From assembly GCF_000974425.1 (NCBI RefSeq), contig NZ_CP010429.1, positions 5,689,501 to 5,753,500 of the forward strand: 64,000 nucleotides of DNA, in the 5' to 3' direction. Below, piece after piece: positions 26,886 through 36,364 of this stretch. Every line of letters starts with the position of its first letter. Within the stretch, counting starts at the first letter, position 1. Below the pieces are notes generated by a model. It made no database searches and was not told where the DNA came from. It saw only the letters and a list, made by a program, of their open reading frames with translations. The DNA comes from Spirosoma radiotolerans (GTDB taxonomy: Bacteria > Bacteroidota > Bacteroidia > Cytophagales > Spirosomataceae). The translations under genes were made by a program, and so were the position numbers.

Positions 26886-28106
26886 TTAGTTGGAGTCGTT
26901 TGAATAAGCTTCATCATCGCCATCAATGCGGCTACCTTTATTCAGGCTCAGCAATAACGAAATCCGGAAGGTTTCAGACAGTGCGCTACCCTGTTTAACC
27001 GGTAGCAGATACGAAAAGTCGACACCAAAGCGCTGCTGTAGTTTCAAACCAATGCCGGTTGTTACGTATTTACGACCGCCTTTTGCATTCGACTCGTTAA
27101 AATAACCAACCCGTGCCGCAAACTGATCGTTGTACCAATATTCGACACCAGTCGAGATTGTAACTTCTTTCAGCTCTTCGCTAAAGCCACCGGGCGCATC
27201 AGCAAACGAACCAAAGACAGAGCTAAAATAGTTCTTATTTGCATTTACGTTGGTTATCACACCGTTAACCGTCTGAAAGTTAGGTGTTGGCACCATTAAT
27301 TTATTGGCATCCACCACGAAGTTGAATTTGTTGTACTGGTCGGCAAAGATGGTGAGCCGGGTTCCTAAACGCAGGTTCGTCGGAATAAAGTAGCTCTGAG
27401 TTCCACCGTAATTAATACGACCGCCCAGATTAGAGATCATACCACCAAAAGCCCAGCCAATTCCTTTACCAGTTGCATTATCGCGCGCTTCATTCTGATA
27501 ATACGCGCTGATGTCGGCTGCGGCCGTTGAGCCGGGTTTCAGACCTGGGTTGCTACTACCAGCGGCCAGATTGGAGCTTAGGTATTTGAGATCAACAGCA
27601 AGTGAAAAGTTTTCGGAAAGACGCTGTGCAAATGTAGCGGTGATGGCGTATTCCCGCGAATTGAATGTACCCGCTGCTACACCCGTTGCTGTTGTAAAAT
27701 CGACCGTTCCCAAGTCGAAATACATGAGCGAACCACCCACTACGGAGTTTTTACCCACTTTTGAGTAACCACTCAGATAGGTATAATACATATCGCCAAT
27801 CAAGTTGCGTAGCCACGGGGTGTACGAAATTGAAGCTCCTTTATCCTGTTTGGCAAAAACTAACTTTGATGGATTCCAAAAGATAGCATTGGCATCTACA
27901 TCACCAAGGGCTACACCAGCATCACCCAGCGCACCCGAGCGGGCATCGGGGGTGAAATTAAGAAAGGGCACCGATGAAGTAGGAATATTTAGCTGGCCGT
28001 TAAGATTAGTAACTGGAGCAGGGGTAGGTGTTGTGGATTGAGCAGAAACGACGAACGGAAGAAAACTGCAAACGCCGAGAAGAACACGGGAAAAATTGCG
28101 CTTCAT
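26886..28106 (-). CDS. porV: Type IX secretion outer membrane protein PorV
   Basis: 406 residues. A signal peptide (MKRNFSRVLLGVCSFLPFVVSAQ) precedes a FadL-like outer membrane barrel with the PorV signature region (FLNFTPDARSGALGDAGVALGDVDANAIFWNPSKL, about residues 45-80). PorV shuttles cargo from the type IX translocon to PorU. The open frame extends to 28211, but that extension is spacer sequence. It follows porU on the same strand, with its own -7 element in the 115-nt gap. Confidence 0.95.
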   Translation of the reverse strand: MKRNFSRVLLGVCSFLPFVVSAQSTTPTPAPVTNLNGQLNIPTSSVPFLNFTPDARSGALGDAGVALGDVDANAIFWNPSKLVFAKQDKGASISYTPWLRNLIGDMYYTYLSGYSKVGKNSVVGGSLMYFDLGTVDFTTATGVAAGTFNSREYAITATFAQRLSENFSLAVDLKYLSSNLAAGSSNPGLKPGSTAAADISAYYQNEARDNATGKGIGWAFGGMISNLGGRINYGGTQSYFIPTNLRLGTRLTIFADQYNKFNFVVDANKLMVPTPNFQTVNGVITNVNANKNYFSSVFGSFADAPGGFSEELKEVTISTGVEYWYNDQFAARVGYFNESNAKGGRKYVTTGIGLKLQQRFGVDFSYLLPVKQGSALSETFRISLLLSLNKGSRIDGDDEAYSNDSN

Positions 28107-28166
28107 ATAAAGTGAGTTTGTCAACGACAGCAACCGATGATGGTGAGAATGGCAGTACTGTGTGGT

Positions 28167-28174
28167 CAAAATTA
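28167..28174 (-). promoter_or_regulatory. -7 element TAATTTTG for porV
   Basis: A TAnnTTTG match on the minus strand 61 nt upstream of the porV ATG; no clear -33 element. Confidence 0.5.
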
Positions 28175-28221
28175 CGATGAAAGGTTGAATTAGAAAAAGA
28201 GATAACTTCAAGTCTGTGAAT

Positions 28222-31200
28222 TCATTTGGCTAGTACTAAGCGGCAGGTCGCGTTGGCAATGGTGCCATCAACCGCCGAACGAACTTGACAATGAACAATA
28301 TATAAGCCATTAGCCAGGGGCGCCCCCGTTTTGGTTAACCCGTCCCAGGTGCCAACAACCAGATTAGCGTCGCAATCGGTACACTGCCCTGTTTGCTGAT
28401 ACAGCAATCGGCCAGTTAAATCATAGATGCCCGATGTCCAGTCAAGTGGTTCTGCTGAGCGATTTAGTTCGGCAGTTAAGGTGGTTTGTGAATTAACCGG
28501 GTTGGGACTGGCCCGCAATATAGTCACTTCCAATCCCGGACGTGCCGAAACTACTATGGTCAACGAGCCCTCTGCCGAATTATTGTTAATATCCCAGGCT
28601 TTGACCCGAATCGTATACGTTCCTGGTGCTATATCCCGGAACGTGTATAACACCTCCCCCTGGCGTCCGTCGGTTCCAGTTGCTACATAACTTTCGTTCA
28701 GCACCACCACTGGTTGGGCGTTTAATTGAGCCGTAAGTTCATGCCCCAGGCCAGAACGAGCTATGTTGATCCCCCGGTTATCGGCCAACCCAATTCGCAG
28801 GGTCACGTCTGGTCCGGCTACCCGAACCAATTCGCCGTCAGGTACACCACCAACCACCGACATCGCTACAGTAGGCGGCTGACTGTCAATCGTATCCGCA
28901 AGAACGCTACTACCAATGAGCAGACTGTCGTAACTACCAGCCGCATCGAGTACGCTATCAGCCTGCACGGCATACAGGTATAACTTTCCCAAACCAACGG
29001 TATAATTAATGTCTTTAGGCATGGTAAACCGTACCGTAAACTGCCCTTGCTGTACAGCCACCTGCCCTGTGAAGATTGGGGCCGAAAACGTTTGGTAGCT
29101 CATTTTTGGACTCCCCGCTTCGGAGCCCAATGTCGTTTTCGTTATTTTTTTATCATAGAGCGTCAATCGGAGGAGGCCGGTGAAACTAGCAAGCCGTTTC
29201 TCCAGTTGCTGAATTTCGCCCGACAATTCGACGGTTTCTAACGCCCGCAATGTATCCGGCCGGGTATCCGTAATGGCTTTTCCGTTCACCTTTGTGAGCA
29301 CAGCCTTGGCTTGTGGGTAGGCCAGCCGCATGGAAGGGTCGCCCAGAAGAGCAAAATTGCGGTTTACAGGCCCACTCAAACTGTTATTTTTTGTACTCTG
29401 CATAATCTCACCCAGGCGGGGCATTTGCCCATTGACAGGTTTAAAAGCAGCATCATAAAAAGCCTGATTCAGTAATAAATTCGTATTGGCGTATACAGGC
29501 CGGGTAGTGGTCAATAAGCCAATGGCGCCACCTGTTCGGCTCAGCAGCGTTAATTCAGCGCCTGAATTTTCATTCGGATCATCATAACGCCCGAATTGGC
29601 AGGTGGCAGTGACGAATAGCGGTAATCTCCGGTTTTTCCAGGACAGAATATCCTTAAGCGTTACAATCTGCTCATCGGCAAGCACTAAATTACCGCCATG
29701 TCCACTATAATTGATGATGAGTTGCCCATCGGCAATTGACTGGTCAATTAGCTGATTCACAAGGGGGGCTTTCTGACCATCGCTCGTGATTTCCTGCGGA
29801 TAATCATCCAAAAAGACACGTTGGGGTCGGTAAGCGGGATCGTTTTTCTCTACGCTGCTCGCCAATTGGTTAGCGTGCTGCTCATGAATATTATAATCGC
29901 CATCATCAGCAATCAGCATTATCCGGGTTCGCCAGTCGCCCGACAGAGTTGGGTCAGCACTATACCGGATCAGTTTGTCGACCACTGTACTAGCTTCATC
30001 AACCGATTTTACCGGCAATCGACCAACCCCAATATCCATTGTATAGTCGCCTTTCGTGGTTTCCGGCCATTCGCCTTCATCGGCCCCCATAAACCCAAAG
30101 TAATCATCCGACGAGTAACTCAAAACCGGATGCAATGACTCCCGGCTTTCATAAACGGGCACCATGTTCGCCAACTGTGTTGAGCTGATCAATCCGCCTA
30201 TGTTGCGATAATTGAACGTTGCGTCGCCAAAAAGCAGCAGATACCGAAACTTCGCGGGTTGCTTCTGATAAAAATACCTCGCCATATCCCGGATGGCAGT
30301 TGGGTCGGGCTGACCAGATCCAAATTCATTGAATGCCTGCTGGGTTGTCACGATTAGCACCGAAAGCTGGTCATGTTCACGCCTGAACTGCGCTAACCGT
30401 TCGGCCTGTTCACGCCAGGCGGCTGGTGTTACAATGAGCAGATCGGGGGCAGCCTGTGCATGAATGTCCTGATTCGCAACTGTTACCAGTGATACGGGTG
30501 CTAAAAACTGAGCTTCAGTAAATAGAAAATAATCACTGGTTCGTGTTGTTAGCCAACTGGCCCCCTGTGTGGTCGACAGTGTATAGAGCTGATTAGCGGG
30601 AACAAGCGGATTCGTTACATCCCAAACGCGCAAACTGGAAGCGGCCTGCCGAACCGCCACTTGCCCAACGGATAACCGACGTACCCACATGGAGTTGTCA
30701 TATTGCCGAAGTTCACGCTGGGTCTGTACCGATAGGAAATTGAGATACCCCTGCGCGGATGGCTGATCCTTTCTCTGGAAGGTAATTGCCAGCTGAATAG
30801 AGCTAACAGCCGTTGTCAATTTAGTTAAAAATGTATCTGTCCGGGAAACGGCCCGGTAATCGTATTCATACCCGCCTATTACCGACATGGGCATTATGCC
30901 GGCCACTTGTTTATTAACCTGCACTTGAAACTGCGTTGGTGACGTAGCGCCGGCTACTGCCGAAGCCGTTATGCGTAACGGCACAGTTGGCACAGCTCCG
31001 GCCACATCGAAGGAAACGGTCTGCGTCGTATCGTTCGTCATGTACTCACCCAACCACTCCCGACCTGAACGAACCGATGGAAGTTTTAGTAGATCCTGTT
31101 CATGAAACTGATAATCATCGAAGGTGGTAACCGTGGGTGTAGCCGCAAGGGCTCCCGCCGATCTATCGACGATGCGTAAGCCGGGTGAATCGCCAATGGT

Positions 31201-31635
31201 CAGAAAGTAAAATGTCGTATCCGAATAGGCGTTTAGTTGATGGGTAAAACAGCGGGCCGTGGAGTCATATCGAATCACGTGCGGACTTTGGCCAAAGAAC
31301 AGAAGCGCATCGCCCGCGTCGAATCGGCCGTCGGCTTCACCCACTACCTGAATGGCATTCTCAGTCAAGTCGGCGAGACGCGGGCGGGCATTGGGCTGGG
31401 GAAGCATCCCCCCGCCATTGCCGTACAAGCGTAAGCGTTTAGGGTCAGCCGTCGCAAAAGCTGGGTTGAGCTGAGCGAGTTGCGATTGACTAAGTCGATA
31501 AACGCCCGACTGGGTCACACCAATTTTCACCCAGATGCCCGTACGCAGAACAGACTGCGCCTTTAAGGAATGAGTAAAAAATGAAGAATGAAAAGTGAAT
31601 AATAAATAGAACAGCCAATATCGCCTGATCAACAT
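28222..31635 (-). CDS. porU: Type IX secretion sortase PorU
   Basis: 1137 residues, the size of PorU proteins. A signal peptide (to about residue 26) is followed by an N-terminal beta-domain. Then comes a gingipain-like C25 peptidase domain (about 400-790) with the catalytic His in NYSGHGG (about residue 645) and Cys in TATCQFGRY (about 677). The C-terminus (about 1040-1137) contains SPNPVNSQTTLTAELN, YDLTGRLLY and GLYIVHCQV, the pattern of a type IX C-terminal signal domain. PorU cleaves that signal from cargo and attaches the cargo to the cell surface. The start at 31635 is preferred to 31662. It is followed by porV. Confidence 0.95.
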   Translation of the reverse strand: MLIRRYWLFYLLFTFHSSFFTHSLKAQSVLRTGIWVKIGVTQSGVYRLSQSQLAQLNPAFATADPKRLRLYGNGGGMLPQPNARPRLADLTENAIQVVGEADGRFDAGDALLFFGQSPHVIRYDSTARCFTHQLNAYSDTTFYFLTIGDSPGLRIVDRSAGALAATPTVTTFDDYQFHEQDLLKLPSVRSGREWLGEYMTNDTTQTVSFDVAGAVPTVPLRITASAVAGATSPTQFQVQVNKQVAGIMPMSVIGGYEYDYRAVSRTDTFLTKLTTAVSSIQLAITFQRKDQPSAQGYLNFLSVQTQRELRQYDNSMWVRRLSVGQVAVRQAASSLRVWDVTNPLVPANQLYTLSTTQGASWLTTRTSDYFLFTEAQFLAPVSLVTVANQDIHAQAAPDLLIVTPAAWREQAERLAQFRREHDQLSVLIVTTQQAFNEFGSGQPDPTAIRDMARYFYQKQPAKFRYLLLFGDATFNYRNIGGLISSTQLANMVPVYESRESLHPVLSYSSDDYFGFMGADEGEWPETTKGDYTMDIGVGRLPVKSVDEASTVVDKLIRYSADPTLSGDWRTRIMLIADDGDYNIHEQHANQLASSVEKNDPAYRPQRVFLDDYPQEITSDGQKAPLVNQLIDQSIADGQLIINYSGHGGNLVLADEQIVTLKDILSWKNRRLPLFVTATCQFGRYDDPNENSGAELTLLSRTGGAIGLLTTTRPVYANTNLLLNQAFYDAAFKPVNGQMPRLGEIMQSTKNNSLSGPVNRNFALLGDPSMRLAYPQAKAVLTKVNGKAITDTRPDTLRALETVELSGEIQQLEKRLASFTGLLRLTLYDKKITKTTLGSEAGSPKMSYQTFSAPIFTGQVAVQQGQFTVRFTMPKDINYTVGLGKLYLYAVQADSVLDAAGSYDSLLIGSSVLADTIDSQPPTVAMSVVGGVPDGELVRVAGPDVTLRIGLADNRGINIARSGLGHELTAQLNAQPVVVLNESYVATGTDGRQGEVLYTFRDIAPGTYTIRVKAWDINNNSAEGSLTIVVSARPGLEVTILRASPNPVNSQTTLTAELNRSAEPLDWTSGIYDLTGRLLYQQTGQCTDCDANLVVGTWDGLTKTGAPLANGLYIVHCQVRSAVDGTIANATCRLVLAK

Positions 31636-31683
31636 GTCATCTACTTTTTGGCTAGTTTTCATTTGTCATTCTTCATTTTTCAC
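31574..31683. repeat. Inverted low-complexity repeats around the porU start
   Basis: A 24-nt segment at 31574-31597, inside the porU signal peptide codons, is complementary at 21 of 24 positions to 31660-31683, which covers the last codons of the sprT-like gene. Both are CATTCTTCATTTTT-type sequence. Confidence 0.6.
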
Positions 31684-32286
31684 GGGGGCAACCCACGCAT
31701 GAGCCAGAATGGCATATGACCTCCCCGTAGATACTTCTTTACAAACGACACGAGTCCGGCGGAGCGTACCCCGAACATACGTCTTTTTTGCAAACTCAAA
31801 TACCTGTCCTTCAGGCACATTACTCAAGAGTATTTTTTTCTCTCCAACTGTGTCCCGCACGAGAGCATCCTCCTGGCGCAACGCGATCATCAACGCTGGG
31901 TTGGCGTAGGTTGTCGCTGCGGGTTTAGCCATGTATTGCTGAAGGGGCCACAGGATGGCTGGTGGAAACACAACCTCTGTTAGAAGCGGTTGCATTAGTC
32001 GCTGAAACGCGGTTTGCCAGGCTTTGCCGTGGGGTTGCACGCGCCTTTTATACCGCAGATTGACGTCGGCATGGGCTACCTCGTGAACGTATGTGATCAC
32101 AAAAGCGTACGGGTTGAGATTTGCATTGACCGTAATCTGAATCTGGTGATTGGGCAATACTCTAAAATCGCCGAGCCGGGTCTGCCGCGGTTTAACAACC
32201 CGAAAGTGAAATTTATATTCCTGCCAAAGCGCCTGGCAATAGGCCGCAGCAGTTGGAGGAAAATAAACCGTGAATGGATCTGCCAA
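31666..32286 (-). CDS. SprT-like zinc-protease domain protein
   Basis: 206 residues. The SprT-like domain (about 10-115) carries the zinc motif HEVAH followed by a third His region (VQPHGKAWQTAFQRLM). The C-terminal part (VFEFAKKTYVRGTLRRTRVVCKEVSTGRSY) is a small beta-domain in the position of the usual zinc ribbon but without its Cys set. Family members include Spartan-type DNA-protein crosslink proteases; bacterial SprT proteins are little studied. It lies 30 nt upstream of porU on the same strand and may be cotranscribed. A terminator from the upstream lipoprotein gene lies just before its start. Confidence 0.88.
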   Translation of the reverse strand: MADPFTVYFPPTAAAYCQALWQEYKFHFRVVKPRQTRLGDFRVLPNHQIQITVNANLNPYAFVITYVHEVAHADVNLRYKRRVQPHGKAWQTAFQRLMQPLLTEVVFPPAILWPLQQYMAKPAATTYANPALMIALRQEDALVRDTVGEKKILLSNVPEGQVFEFAKKTYVRGTLRRTRVVCKEVSTGRSYAILAHAWVAPVKNEE

Positions 32287-32297
32287 GGTATAAAAAC

Positions 32298-32328
32298 AAA
32301 AAAGCCTTATAAAAATAAGGCTTTTTTT
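32298..32328 (-). terminator. Terminator of the small lipoprotein gene
   Basis: AAAAAAGCCTTAT and ATAAGGCTTTTTT form a symmetric stem flanked by A- and T-runs. It lies 20 nt after the lipoprotein stop and 12 nt before the sprT-like start, so the sprT-like gene needs readthrough or a promoter within this short gap. Confidence 0.85.
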
Positions 32329-32347
32329 AAATCTTGACGAGAAGAAC

Positions 32348-32548
32348 TTATTTCTTCGTGGTGTCAGCAGCCATCGTTGACGCTGAATCCGTCGACATGG
32401 TCGAAGCAGAATCCGTAGCCATCGTGGTGGTGTCAGTTGACATGACAGCCGTCGAATCGGTAGTTGTTTCTTCTGTTTTAGGTTTGCTCTGACAAGCTGC
32501 GAATGTTAGCATGCTGCCAACGAACAATAAAGCGAATACTTTTTTCAT
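32348..32548 (-). CDS. Small Thr/Ser/Met/Asp-rich putative lipoprotein
   Basis: 66 residues. The signal peptide ends in LTFAAC, a plausible lipobox with Cys19. The mature part is almost entirely Thr, Ser, Asp, Met and Ala in a loose repeat (TDSASTMSTDSASTMAADT). Such short acidic lipoproteins are common in Cytophagales and have no known function. It has a two-element promoter upstream and a terminator downstream, so it is a complete single-gene unit and a real gene despite its size. Confidence 0.8.
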   Translation of the reverse strand: MKKVFALLFVGSMLTFAACQSKPKTEETTTDSTAVMSTDTTTMATDSASTMSTDSASTMAADTTKK

Positions 32549-32578
32549 TCCTTCAGTGATTTTTTAGGTTTCCAGACA

Positions 32579-32608
32579 CAAATATAGTTTTTTCCTGGTA
32601 AATCCAAA
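32579..32608 (-). promoter_or_regulatory. Promoter of the small lipoprotein gene
   Basis: On the minus strand, TTTG (32608-32605), an 18-nt spacer, then TATATTTG (32586-32579), 30 nt upstream of the ATG. Confidence 0.7.
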
Positions 32609-32694
32609 ATTGTAGTCAACTCATACGCTACAAACAGCAAGTATCACTAGAATATTACTATTTACAATTCACTTAATTGAAGAAACTACTTTAG

Positions 32695-33204
32695 TCAATA
32701 TTGCTTTTCTTCCTCTTTTGGAGTACGGAATCGGATTCTGTCGTACATGCCTGTACTACGAAAGGTTAGTAACTTATGGCCAAAATAATTAGCTAGAAAG
32801 CTAAATCCCATACCCACAACGTGAGAGCCTTTCTCGCGCCAGAAGGTAGTTGCATTTGGAAAGTAAGGGTTGGCGATCCACTCGAGCGTAGCGACGGCGA
32901 CACCCACCTGAACGCCCCAGGCAACCAGAGCAATGATGCCAAACTTAATCATCTCGCGCCCTGTGTTGCCCGTTTGCTTGGCCGAAAACGCGAAGAGTTT
33001 AGTCGGTACGAAACTAACCACAGTAGCCGTTAAATAGCCGAGAAAAACACTAGTAGAGTAATCGAATGATTTGCGATAGAGAATCTGGCTGAAGAAATTA
33101 ACAGATGCACCAAGCAGAGCCGTCAAGAAAAACGAGAAAAAACTTTTGTAGTTTTTATATTTCGGCTGGTCAATAATGCTCACGTTCACTGCTTTACTGG
33201 ACAA
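32695..33204 (-). CDS. GtrA-like four-helix membrane protein
   Basis: 169 residues with four hydrophobic helices (about 22-45, 52-72, 85-110 and 128-150) and the GtrA pattern FFLTALLGASVNFFSQ, GYLTATVVSFVPTKLFAF, FSFLANYFGHKLLTFR. GtrA-family proteins are thought to flip lipid-linked sugars for surface polysaccharide modification. No ATG opens the frame; starts could be TTG at 33204 or GTG at 33189 or 33183. A TAAGTTTG element lies upstream at 33250-33243. No sugar-transferase partner is adjacent. Confidence 0.8.
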   Translation of the reverse strand: MSSKAVNVSIIDQPKYKNYKSFFSFFLTALLGASVNFFSQILYRKSFDYSTSVFLGYLTATVVSFVPTKLFAFSAKQTGNTGREMIKFGIIALVAWGVQVGVAVATLEWIANPYFPNATTFWREKGSHVVGMGFSFLANYFGHKLLTFRSTGMYDRIRFRTPKEEEKQY

Positions 33205-33242
33205 ATAGTCGAATTTGTTTGCCTTTACACTGAATAACAGCT

Positions 33243-33250
33243 CAAACTTA
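33243..33250 (-). promoter_or_regulatory. -7 element TAAGTTTG for the GtrA-like gene
   Basis: A TAnnTTTG match on the minus strand about 40-60 nt upstream of the possible start codons. Confidence 0.45.
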
Positions 33251-33314
33251 CAAACTCGATAGCAAACAATAAGTTATTTTCTAGGCTATGGCCTGCCTAA
33301 CAGTTACATATTTA

Positions 33315-34721
33315 TTAGAAAAGTCCCTGTAATAGGCCCGGTGCAATGCCTAATCCAATTGTCAGAATGCTGGCAGCCAGTAATACGTACCGATAAAAAG
33401 GAGCAATTCGGATAGGTTCAGTAGCCCCATCCCGGAAATACATGGCAATGATAACGCGAAAATAATAGTAGATACCAACCGCCGACATGAGTACCGCTAT
33501 CACCAGTAGCCATATCTGCCCCCGTTCGACAGCGGTCGAAAACAGATAGAATTTGCCCCAAAAACCAGCCGTCAAAGGAATACCGGCCAGCGATAGCATC
33601 GACACCGTCATGGCAAATCCCAAAAATGGATTCTGCTTGGCAAGCCCGTTGAAGGAATCGTAGTTTTCCCGTATCACGCCTTCACCGGTAATCGTTTGCG
33701 TACTGCGTTGCTGCGCGATTAACAACAAGATGCCAAACGCAGAAATCGTGGCGACTGAATAGGCAAGTGAATAAAAGACGATAGCCTGTTTGGTGAGGGC
33801 GCCTAAAGCCGCTAAGCCAATTAGCAGATAACCGGCATGTGAGATGCTGGAGTAAGACATCATCCGCTTGAAGCTATTCTGGTAAACCGCCGTAACGTTA
33901 CTAATCACAAGGGTAATCGCCGTGATGACCGCCAGAATAATCCACCAGAAATTGTAGACCCCAACAAACGAAACAGACAATAGACGGAACAAGGCTGCAA
34001 AACCTGCTGTCTTCACCACCGTAGACATGAAGGCAGTGAAAATTGTTGGTGCTCCGTCATACACGTCTGGTGTCCAGAAATGAAAAGGGGCCGCCGATAC
34101 TTTGAAGAGCAATCCGATGAGCAACATAAGCAACCCCACATACAGCAACAGCGAAAGCCCTACCTGCGGATGAGCCGCATAGGCACCAATACCAGCAATG
34201 GTAAATGAGCCGGTAGCCCCATATAGAAGGGCCATCCCAAACAACATAATACCTGTGGTGAAAGAACCCATCAAAAAATACTTCAGGGCAGCTTCGTTCG
34301 AACGCAGATTGCGCTTGTCGCTACCCGTTAACACATACATGGCAACCGATAGAATCTCTACGCCAACGAACAGCATCGTTAGGTTTTCGAAGCTGACCAT
34401 CATGACGGCGCCAACTAGGGAAAACAGAATGATGGCGTAATATTCGGCGGGTTGCGATTCTTCGCCGTCAATCAAACTACTCGACAGGGCAACGACCAGA
34501 AAAGCTGACAACAACACAATGGCCGTAAACACCATAGCCAGGTTGTTGGTCCGCAACATATCGTTGAAATACAAGTAGGTCTTATTCCAGTCGAGAAAGT
34601 TGACGGCTAAGGTGATGAGTAAAAACAGGAGCGTGGCAGGTAACAGGATGGCTCTCGACTTTATGAAGCCAAGAAACAGCAGGACTATACCAAAAACCGA
34701 TAACAGAACAATTGGAAACAT
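33315..34721 (-). CDS. nuoN: NADH-quinone oxidoreductase subunit N
   Basis: 468 residues, a polytopic membrane subunit of complex I with about 14 helices and the Nqo14/NuoN patterns (YFLMGSFTTGIMLFG, KVSAAPFHFWTPDVYDGAP, SYSSISHAGYLLIG). It is one of the three antiporter-like proton-pumping subunits. It is last in the nuoK-L-M-N group; 94 nt separate it from nuoM. Confidence 0.96.
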   Translation of the reverse strand: MFPIVLLSVFGIVLLFLGFIKSRAILLPATLLFLLITLAVNFLDWNKTYLYFNDMLRTNNLAMVFTAIVLLSAFLVVALSSSLIDGEESQPAEYYAIILFSLVGAVMMVSFENLTMLFVGVEILSVAMYVLTGSDKRNLRSNEAALKYFLMGSFTTGIMLFGMALLYGATGSFTIAGIGAYAAHPQVGLSLLLYVGLLMLLIGLLFKVSAAPFHFWTPDVYDGAPTIFTAFMSTVVKTAGFAALFRLLSVSFVGVYNFWWIILAVITAITLVISNVTAVYQNSFKRMMSYSSISHAGYLLIGLAALGALTKQAIVFYSLAYSVATISAFGILLLIAQQRSTQTITGEGVIRENYDSFNGLAKQNPFLGFAMTVSMLSLAGIPLTAGFWGKFYLFSTAVERGQIWLLVIAVLMSAVGIYYYFRVIIAMYFRDGATEPIRIAPFYRYVLLAASILTIGLGIAPGLLQGLF

Positions 34722-34815
34722 AGGTTTACAGTTTACGCGGTTACCCGCCGGGTTTTCGGTTCATAGATTACGCGCTGACGTTGTGCTGACCGTAATCCAC
34801 TCACCGGAAACGTTC

Positions 34816-36294
34816 TTATTTCATGGAAACTGACGTTGTACCGATGTATTTCATCAGGTTCGCCACGGCAGGTTCGGTTACGTTAAGGAATGTATGTGGG
34901 TAAACACCGATCCAGAAAACGAGCACAACCAGCGGGATAAACACCCAGCTTTCTGTGGTGGTCAGATCGGCAAACGATTCTGTACGGGGCGATGTGGGGC
35001 CGAACATACTCTTCTGAAACATTCGAAGCATGTATACCGCACCAAAGATGATGGTGAACCCAGCTGCTAAACCCAGGTAATGGTTGTAGGTGAAGACGCC
35101 GTGCAGCAGCAAAAACTCACCGATAAATCCGTTTGTAAGCGGTAAAGCCACACTTCCCAGCAACATAATCAGGAAGTACACGGTCAGCTTAGGCGTCGAC
35201 TGTGTAATACCCCCGAGCTGGTCGAGCTGACGGGTGCTGGTTCGGGAAAAGATAATGTCGGCGACAAAGAACAAGCCAACGACATTGATACCATGAGCCA
35301 GCATTTGTACCAGAGCCCCCTGCATTCCGGTTTCGGTTTGGGAGAACACCCCGGCCGCCATCAGGCCAACGTGCGAAAACGACGAATAAGCAATCAGTCG
35401 CTTCATATCGCGCTGGCGAATGGCAATGATCGCTCCGTAAATAATGCCAATAACAGCTAGCACAATGGCTGTTCTACCCCAGTTTTCAACACCGAGAGGA
35501 ACAATAGGCAGGATAAACCGGATGAGACCATAAACACCCATTTTGAGCATAATACCCGCCAGAAGCATAGTAGCAGGCGTTGGCGATTCAACGTAGGTAT
35601 CAGGCTGCCAGGTATGAAAAGGAAAGACGGGCATTTTGATGGCAAAGGCAATGAAGAACGCCCAGAAAATCCAGTTTTGTGCCTGCGGTGTCAGTTGTAG
35701 CTTGTAAAAATCAGCGATGGCCGATGAGTGGGCCGATCCATTGACTGCTGGTGTTTGATAGTACAAATACACCAGCGCAATGAGCATAAACAGGCTCCCG
35801 AAGATGGTATAAACGAAAAATTTGAAGGTAACGGGAATCCGGTTTTCTCCGCCCCACATAGCCGCCAGAAAGTAAATCGGGATCAGAGCCGCTTCGAAGA
35901 AAAAGTAAAATAAAAAGCCATCGCGAGCCGTGAACACGCCCATTAAAGCCGCCTGCATAAACAGCATCAGCGCGTAGAACGTGGCGGGTTGTTTATAGGT
36001 CCGGTCAAAGGTCGAGAGGATAATGAACGGAACCAGCAGCCCAGTCAGCAACACCAGCAAGACACTTATGCCGTCGATACCCGCGCTTAGTCGAATACCC
36101 AACGACTCGATCCACGGATAATCGAACCCAAACTGAGAACTGGCATCGGGTTTAAAGATGAAAAAGGAATAGACAGCCAGCGCTAGTTCAATCAGCGCAG
36201 CGATCAACGCTACCTGTTTTATTCGCTCTCCCCCAATCAGAAAAATCAGGGTGGCCGCTATGGCAGGGTAAAGAATAAGAAATAGAGTAAGCAT
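34816..36294 (-). CDS. nuoM: NADH-quinone oxidoreductase subunit M
   Basis: 492 residues, antiporter-like membrane subunit of complex I. Characteristic segments include FYFFFEAALIPIYFLAAMWGG with the conserved Glu, KMPVFPFHTWQPDTYVESP, and AYSSFSHVGLMAAG. ATG at 36294 was chosen; the open frame includes a TTG three codons earlier. It is between nuoL and nuoN, with 70 nt to nuoL. Confidence 0.96.
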   Translation of the reverse strand: MLTLFLILYPAIAATLIFLIGGERIKQVALIAALIELALAVYSFFIFKPDASSQFGFDYPWIESLGIRLSAGIDGISVLLVLLTGLLVPFIILSTFDRTYKQPATFYALMLFMQAALMGVFTARDGFLFYFFFEAALIPIYFLAAMWGGENRIPVTFKFFVYTIFGSLFMLIALVYLYYQTPAVNGSAHSSAIADFYKLQLTPQAQNWIFWAFFIAFAIKMPVFPFHTWQPDTYVESPTPATMLLAGIMLKMGVYGLIRFILPIVPLGVENWGRTAIVLAVIGIIYGAIIAIRQRDMKRLIAYSSFSHVGLMAAGVFSQTETGMQGALVQMLAHGINVVGLFFVADIIFSRTSTRQLDQLGGITQSTPKLTVYFLIMLLGSVALPLTNGFIGEFLLLHGVFTYNHYLGLAAGFTIIFGAVYMLRMFQKSMFGPTSPRTESFADLTTTESWVFIPLVVLVFWIGVYPHTFLNVTEPAVANLMKYIGTTSVSMK

Positions 36295-36364
36295 TTTGAA
36301 CAAGTTTTCGGTATCCAGTTTTAGCTTTCCGGCCAGTCAGCCGCAATTAAAATTGAGAACCGGC

